Shown piece by piece: positions 61,162 to 64,000 of a stretch of DNA of 64,000 bases. The stretch's first letter is position 1; each line of letters starts with the position of its first letter. The position numbers and the translations under genes are program-made. The DNA comes from Natronoarchaeum philippinense. GTDB taxonomy: Archaea > Halobacteriota > Halobacteria > Halobacteriales > Natronoarchaeaceae. Under the pieces are notes generated by a model. That model was not told where the DNA came from. It did no database searches and saw only the letters and a program-made list of their open reading frames with translations. The stretch is from NCBI RefSeq assembly GCF_900215575.1, contig NZ_OBEJ01000002.1, forward strand, positions 724,062-788,061. Reading direction: 5' to 3'.

Positions 61162-62052
61162 TTACCAGAATTTTAGGTTGTTCTTGACTGCTTCGCGCTT
61201 GAGCTCTTGGATGTGCTCGGTCAGCGGAATGTCCTTCGGGCAGACGTTCGTACAGGAGAACTGGGTCTGGCACCGCCAGACGCCGTGTTCCTGCTCTAGG
61301 ATGTTGAGCCTGTGCTGCTTGAGGTCCTCGCCTTCCCGGTCGTCCATCGCGAACTTGTAGGCCTTGTTGATCGCCGCGGGACCGAGATACTCGTTGTCCC
61401 CGGCGGCGATGTTACAAGAGGACATACAGGCGCCACACCAGATACAGCGTGAGGACATCTTGATCTTCTCACGGTTCTCCGGGCTCTGGCGCTGCTCTTC
61501 GAGGCCCTCGGCGTCAGGGAGGTCTTCTTCCTTCTCTTGGAAGTACGGTTCGACCGCTTCCATCTGGTCGTAGAAGTGGTCCATGTCCACCACGAGGTCC
61601 TTGACGACATCTTGGTGGGGGAGTGGCTCGATTCGGACCGGCTCTTCGAGTTCGACGAGTTGGGTCTTGCAGCCGAGCCGCTGGCTGCCGTTGACGAAGA
61701 AGGCGTCCGAGCCACAGACTGCCTGTCGGCAGGAGTGACGGAACGTCAGCGACGAGTCGAAGTGATCGCGCGCGTAGATTAGCGCGTCGAGCACGGTCAT
61801 CCCTTTCTCGAAGGGGACGTGGAAGTCGTCGAAGCGAGGCTCTTGCTTGCCTTCGACTTCCGGATCGTACCGGAACACTTTGAGCTGGACCGCCTCTTCG
61901 TCCGCGGCGGCTTCGGCGTCAGCCTGCGCTTGCTCGTCGCGCTCGGCTTGCCGCTCGCGCTTCTCGCGCATCCGGCGGTCTTGATGAGCCGAACCGGTGC
62001 TCGGTTCGGTCTGTGCGTCCTCTGTCTCTGCGCTTGCATCCTGAGTACTCAT
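61162..62052 (-). CDS. sdhB: Succinate dehydrogenase iron-sulfur subunit
   Basis: ATG at 62052 (MSTQDASAETEDAQ) gives 296 residues; longer upstream frames run into sdhD and are rejected. The 2Fe-2S motif is CRQAVCGSDAFFVNGSQRLGC, and the 4Fe-4S/3Fe-4S motifs are CIWCGACMSSCN and CQTQFSCTNVCPKDIP. The N-terminal 60 residues form a charged Ala/Glu/Gln-rich extension. It passes electrons from FAD to the quinone site. Confidence 0.96.
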   Translation of the reverse strand: MSTQDASAETEDAQTEPSTGSAHQDRRMREKRERQAERDEQAQADAEAAADEEAVQLKVFRYDPEVEGKQEPRFDDFHVPFEKGMTVLDALIYARDHFDSSLTFRHSCRQAVCGSDAFFVNGSQRLGCKTQLVELEEPVRIEPLPHQDVVKDLVVDMDHFYDQMEAVEPYFQEKEEDLPDAEGLEEQRQSPENREKIKMSSRCIWCGACMSSCNIAAGDNEYLGPAAINKAYKFAMDDREGEDLKQHRLNILEQEHGVWRCQTQFSCTNVCPKDIPLTEHIQELKREAVKNNLKFW

Positions 62053-62420
62053 GCGATCGAAACACCCGCCATGACGGTTGCGACGCGAATTCCCTGCGCG
62101 ACCAGCACGATGCCGGCGGCGATCAGCCCCCACTTGACGACGGTCTTTTGCGTTCCCTCGATCCCTTGGTTGACCAGCGCGTTGTAGACGCCGTTGATGC
62201 CGTGGAACGCCGCGGTCACGAGGAACAGCACCATCGTCGCGAAGTACGCGGGATTCTGCATGCGCGCTTCCGTGCCCGCGAGTTCGATCTCGTAGGCGTG
62301 GGTCACGAAGTGGAGCTGGAAGAAGTGGAACGCCAGCACGACGATCAGGAACGCAGCCGTGATCCGCTGGAGCAGCCACCGCGTCCCGCCGCGGTCGAAC
62401 GAGGAGTAGCGTTCGGCCAT
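62049..62420 (-). CDS. sdhD: Succinate dehydrogenase membrane subunit D
   Basis: 123 residues with three membrane helices (about 17-38, 58-78, 93-115). The His residues in AFHFFQLHFVTHAY and AAFHGINGVYNALV are candidate haem or quinone ligands. Overlaps sdhB by four bases and sdhC by one. Confidence 0.92.
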   Translation of the reverse strand: MAERYSSFDRGGTRWLLQRITAAFLIVVLAFHFFQLHFVTHAYEIELAGTEARMQNPAYFATMVLFLVTAAFHGINGVYNALVNQGIEGTQKTVVKWGLIAAGIVLVAQGIRVATVMAGVSIA

Positions 62421-62815
62421 CAGGCACCCACCCCGCTAAGGAACGTCGGCACGCTTGCAACGACGATGACTGCTGTGACGACCAACGAGACGTAGAAGCT
62501 CTTGTCCTGTGACTCGAGACCGACACCGAGGTCGACCATCAACAGCCGAACGCCGTTGAGGATATGGAACACGGCGACCGCGAGCAGACCGACTTCCAGC
62601 ACGCGCACGATCAGCAAGTCCTCCAGTCCACCGAGCGTATTGTTGTACGTCGCTGCCCCCTCCGTTGCGGTGCTCAAGACCGCGATGTGGGTGAACAGGT
62701 ACCCGATCAGCACCCATCCAGTAAACTTGTGGAATATCCAGGCCCACATCCCGGCCGAGAACTCCTTCCACCGGCCGAAGTCCTCGACGAGCCCGCGGTT
62801 GTAAGACTGACTCAT
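62420..62815 (-). CDS. sdhC: Succinate dehydrogenase cytochrome b subunit C
   Basis: The start at 62815 ([19 protein letters not shown]) gives 131 residues with three membrane helices. The family signature is [23 protein letters not shown] and [16 protein letters not shown], with likely haem His residues. First gene of the operon. A minus-strand TATA tctatacc at about 62842-62849 fits. Confidence 0.93.
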   Translation of the reverse strand: MSQSYNRGLVEDFGRWKEFSAGMWAWIFHKFTGWVLIGYLFTHIAVLSTATEGAATYNNTLGGLEDLLIVRVLEVGLLAVAVFHILNGVRLLMVDLGVGLESQDKSFYVSLVVTAVIVVASVPTFLSGVGA

Positions 62816-62928
62816 ACTCTCATAACGAGCCTTGGACCCTGTGGGTATAGAAGTTACTAACCCGTCGCAGGTTACAGGTCGACTCTTCGTCATTCGAGCC
62901 GTATCTTCGACAGTTGTGATCCTGTCTC

Positions 62929-63510
62929 CTATGTCACGTCACCAACTACTTCGGCCTGCTCTTGGTACCGGTTTCGGATCGTAATCTTGCTGACGCCCGA
63001 AACCTCGTGGACATCATCTTGGGTGCACTGTTCGTCCTGCAGCATCGCTGCGTAGTACACTGCTGCAGCTGCGAATCCGGCTGGCGACTTTCCGGAGGCG
63101 ATGCCCTGGTCGATCCCGACGGTGACGACGTTGTGCGCGAGCGTGCGCGTATCATCACTCAATTTGAGGGCGTCACAGTATTCGTCGATGAACGGTGCGG
63201 GATCGAACGCGTCGATCGGCTGATCGATCGCCGATTGGACCCATTTCGATCGGCGCAGCAAGTGCGATTCTTCGATCTCGGCAACTTCCGCGATCGTAGC
63301 CGCTGTCACCGGGACGCGCTCGATTTTACAGGCAACGTGGATCGCGGCTGCTGCGACGGCGTCGACCGAGCGTCCCTGTTGGGTCTCTTCGGTGTACGTT
63401 CGTGTGAAGATCGCCGCCGCGGTTTCGGCGACTTCGCCGTCTATCGCCAGCTCTGCGACCAGCGTCTCGATCCGCTGTCGTCCGCGCTCGTGTAAGGCGT
63501 CGATATCCAT
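62929..63510 (-). CDS. TFB-like protein: two cyclin repeats, no zinc ribbon
   Basis: The start at 63510 ([21 protein letters not shown]) gives 193 residues. The cyclin-like repeats at about 5-95 and 100-190 show TFB features ([77 protein letters not shown]). The N-terminal zinc ribbon and B-finger of normal TFB (over 300 residues) are absent and no Cys motif precedes the start. It could bind TBP-DNA without recruiting polymerase in the usual way. It is divergent from the rRNA-type promoters. Confidence 0.88.
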   Translation of the reverse strand: MDIDALHERGRQRIETLVAELAIDGEVAETAAAIFTRTYTEETQQGRSVDAVAAAAIHVACKIERVPVTAATIAEVAEIEESHLLRRSKWVQSAIDQPIDAFDPAPFIDEYCDALKLSDDTRTLAHNVVTVGIDQGIASGKSPAGFAAAAVYYAAMLQDEQCTQDDVHEVSGVSKITIRNRYQEQAEVVGDVT

Positions 63511-63636
63511 CCGTTCCCGTCTCACCGTGGCGTACGTCTATCCAGTTGGCAGCGTTATCTATCTTTTGTGGCCTCACAATCTTCGCCTCTTCTTGGAGTA
63601 GGTGTACCTTACCAATGCGGCTTTGATACGACGGCC

Positions 63637-63665
63637 TTTTATGTCCCCCTCTCCTCGAATGGAAT
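63637..63665 (+). promoter_or_regulatory. Tandem rRNA-type promoter P1
   Basis: TATA box ttttatgt at 63637-63644, preceded by tacgacggcc and followed after about 20 bases by cgaatggaatgcgaag. The layout resembles halobacterial rRNA promoters (TTCGACG-type upstream box, TTTATGT TATA, and TGCGAA-type start region). Confidence 0.75.
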
Positions 63666-63751
63666 GCGAAGAACGATACGACGTGGTCGCGGGACGTTCA
63701 AACCGTCCCGCAATCACGGGCCGAACACGCGAGGTCGATCCGGAGTCGTTC

Positions 63752-63800
63752 CGGGTCGAAGGGTTTATATGTCCCACTCGCTTTCGTTCTGGTCCGAAGG
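63752..63800 (+). promoter_or_regulatory. Tandem rRNA-type promoter P2
   Basis: TATA box tttatatg at 63764-63771, upstream box gggtcgaag, start region around tctggtccgaagg (63788-63800). It is 127 bases after P1 and closely similar to P3. Confidence 0.78.
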
Positions 63801-63863
63801 TCGTTGGCGGTTCGCCGCTAACGAGTCGGACCGGACGTGCGAGAGCGAATCGGTGCGGTTCCG

Positions 63864-63910
63864 ATTCAAAGGGGTTATATACCCTGCTCGCTTCTGTTCA
63901 GGTCCGAAGG
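63864..63910 (+). promoter_or_regulatory. Tandem rRNA-type promoter P3
   Basis: TATA box ttatatac at 63875-63882, upstream box gattcaaagg, start region ttcaggtccgaagg (63897-63910). It is 111 bases after P2. The ggtccgaagg ending is identical in P2 and P3. Confidence 0.78.
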
Positions 63911-64000
63911 AAATGAGGATTCCACCCCTGCGGTCCGCCGTACAGATGGGATCTGATGTTAGCCTTGGTAGTTCGGCGACATCCGGACGATCGAGCGATG
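63911..64000 (+). other. Probable 5' leader of a ribosomal RNA operon
   Basis: Sequence after P3 holds no protein gene. It contains a hairpin-forming gatgt...acatc (63949-63980 region) like the processing leader of archaeal pre-16S. The 16S gene itself is not reached. The 490 bases 63511-64000 contain only promoters and this leader. Confidence 0.6.

Noticed and set aside
62053..62526. Upstream extension of sdhB
   Set aside because: It overlaps sdhD and sdhC, which have clear membrane-subunit motifs.
63602..63916. A 104-codon open frame at the right edge
   Set aside because: It lies across all three TATA promoters and has a random-looking composition.

Overview
The window is a piece of a haloarchaeal (class Halobacteria) main chromosome. 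The evidence is high G+C, strongly acidic proteins, short or absent leaders behind TATA boxes, and diagnostic archaeal genes: Orc1/Cdc6, PAN ATPase, RpoP, L37Ae, Pcc1, prefoldin beta, Mre11/Rad50, a TFB-like factor, an 11-gene complex I without NuoEFG, and tandem rRNA-type promoters. Genus cannot be assigned from sequence alone.

Layout. 1-3.9 kb: end of a chemotaxis cluster (cheD-cheR) facing a large transducer. 4.1-6.0 kb: purK-purE. 6.1-17.8 kb: complex I operon nuoA-B-CD-H-I-J1-J2-K-L-M-N. It is broken between nuoI and nuoJ1 by a 70-bp duplication of the nuoI 3' end, a hairpin/T-run element and a divergent vapBC toxin-antitoxin pair. 17.9-24.9 kb: DHH protein, CBS-ParB protein, glutamate dehydrogenase, CitE-like enzyme, HtrA-like protease and small haloarchaeal proteins. 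25.0-29.0 kb: rad50-mre11. 29.2-36.9 kb: unknown proteins, the PAN ATPase, the GMP synthase amidotransferase subunit, and an information-processing cluster (rpl37ae-rpoP-pcc1-pfdB-DUF3194).

37.2-39.8 kb is the most interesting part. An orc1/cdc6 gene is surrounded by nine copies or near-copies of an ORB-like element with a G-string, in three groups of three, plus a triplicated 13-bp iteron. I read this as a replication origin. 39.8-45.2 kb: DUF2103, truD-pth2, dcd and an ABC transporter. 45.3-50.5 kb: a ThiR-like regulator, a methyltransferase, a secreted HEYAH protein, an LLM oxidoreductase and a cysteine-type Thi4. 50.7-55.1 kb: a membrane protein, phosphopantothenate synthetase and a membrane protein with about twelve DUF1508-like repeats. 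55.3-59.3 kb: a YihY/BrkB-type protein, tRNA-Arg(CCT), tatA, peroxiredoxin, an HD protein and a tRNA-like gene. Both tRNA loci are flanked by copies of their own 3' ends inside related palindromic modules. 59.3-62.8 kb: sdhCDBA. 62.9-64.0 kb: a TFB-like protein lacking the zinc ribbon, divergent from three tandem promoters that look like the start of an rRNA operon whose 16S gene lies beyond the right edge.

How the genes work together. Complex I and succinate dehydrogenase feed the quinone pool. Glutamate dehydrogenase and the CitE-like protein may connect to the methylaspartate cycle. PurK/PurE and GuaAa serve purine synthesis. ThiR and Thi4 form a likely thiamine regulator-target pair. TatA supports export of Tat substrates such as the HtrA-like lipoprotein. 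Start codons were chosen from overlaps with neighbours, Shine-Dalgarno spacing, or a TATA box about 25-35 bases upstream.
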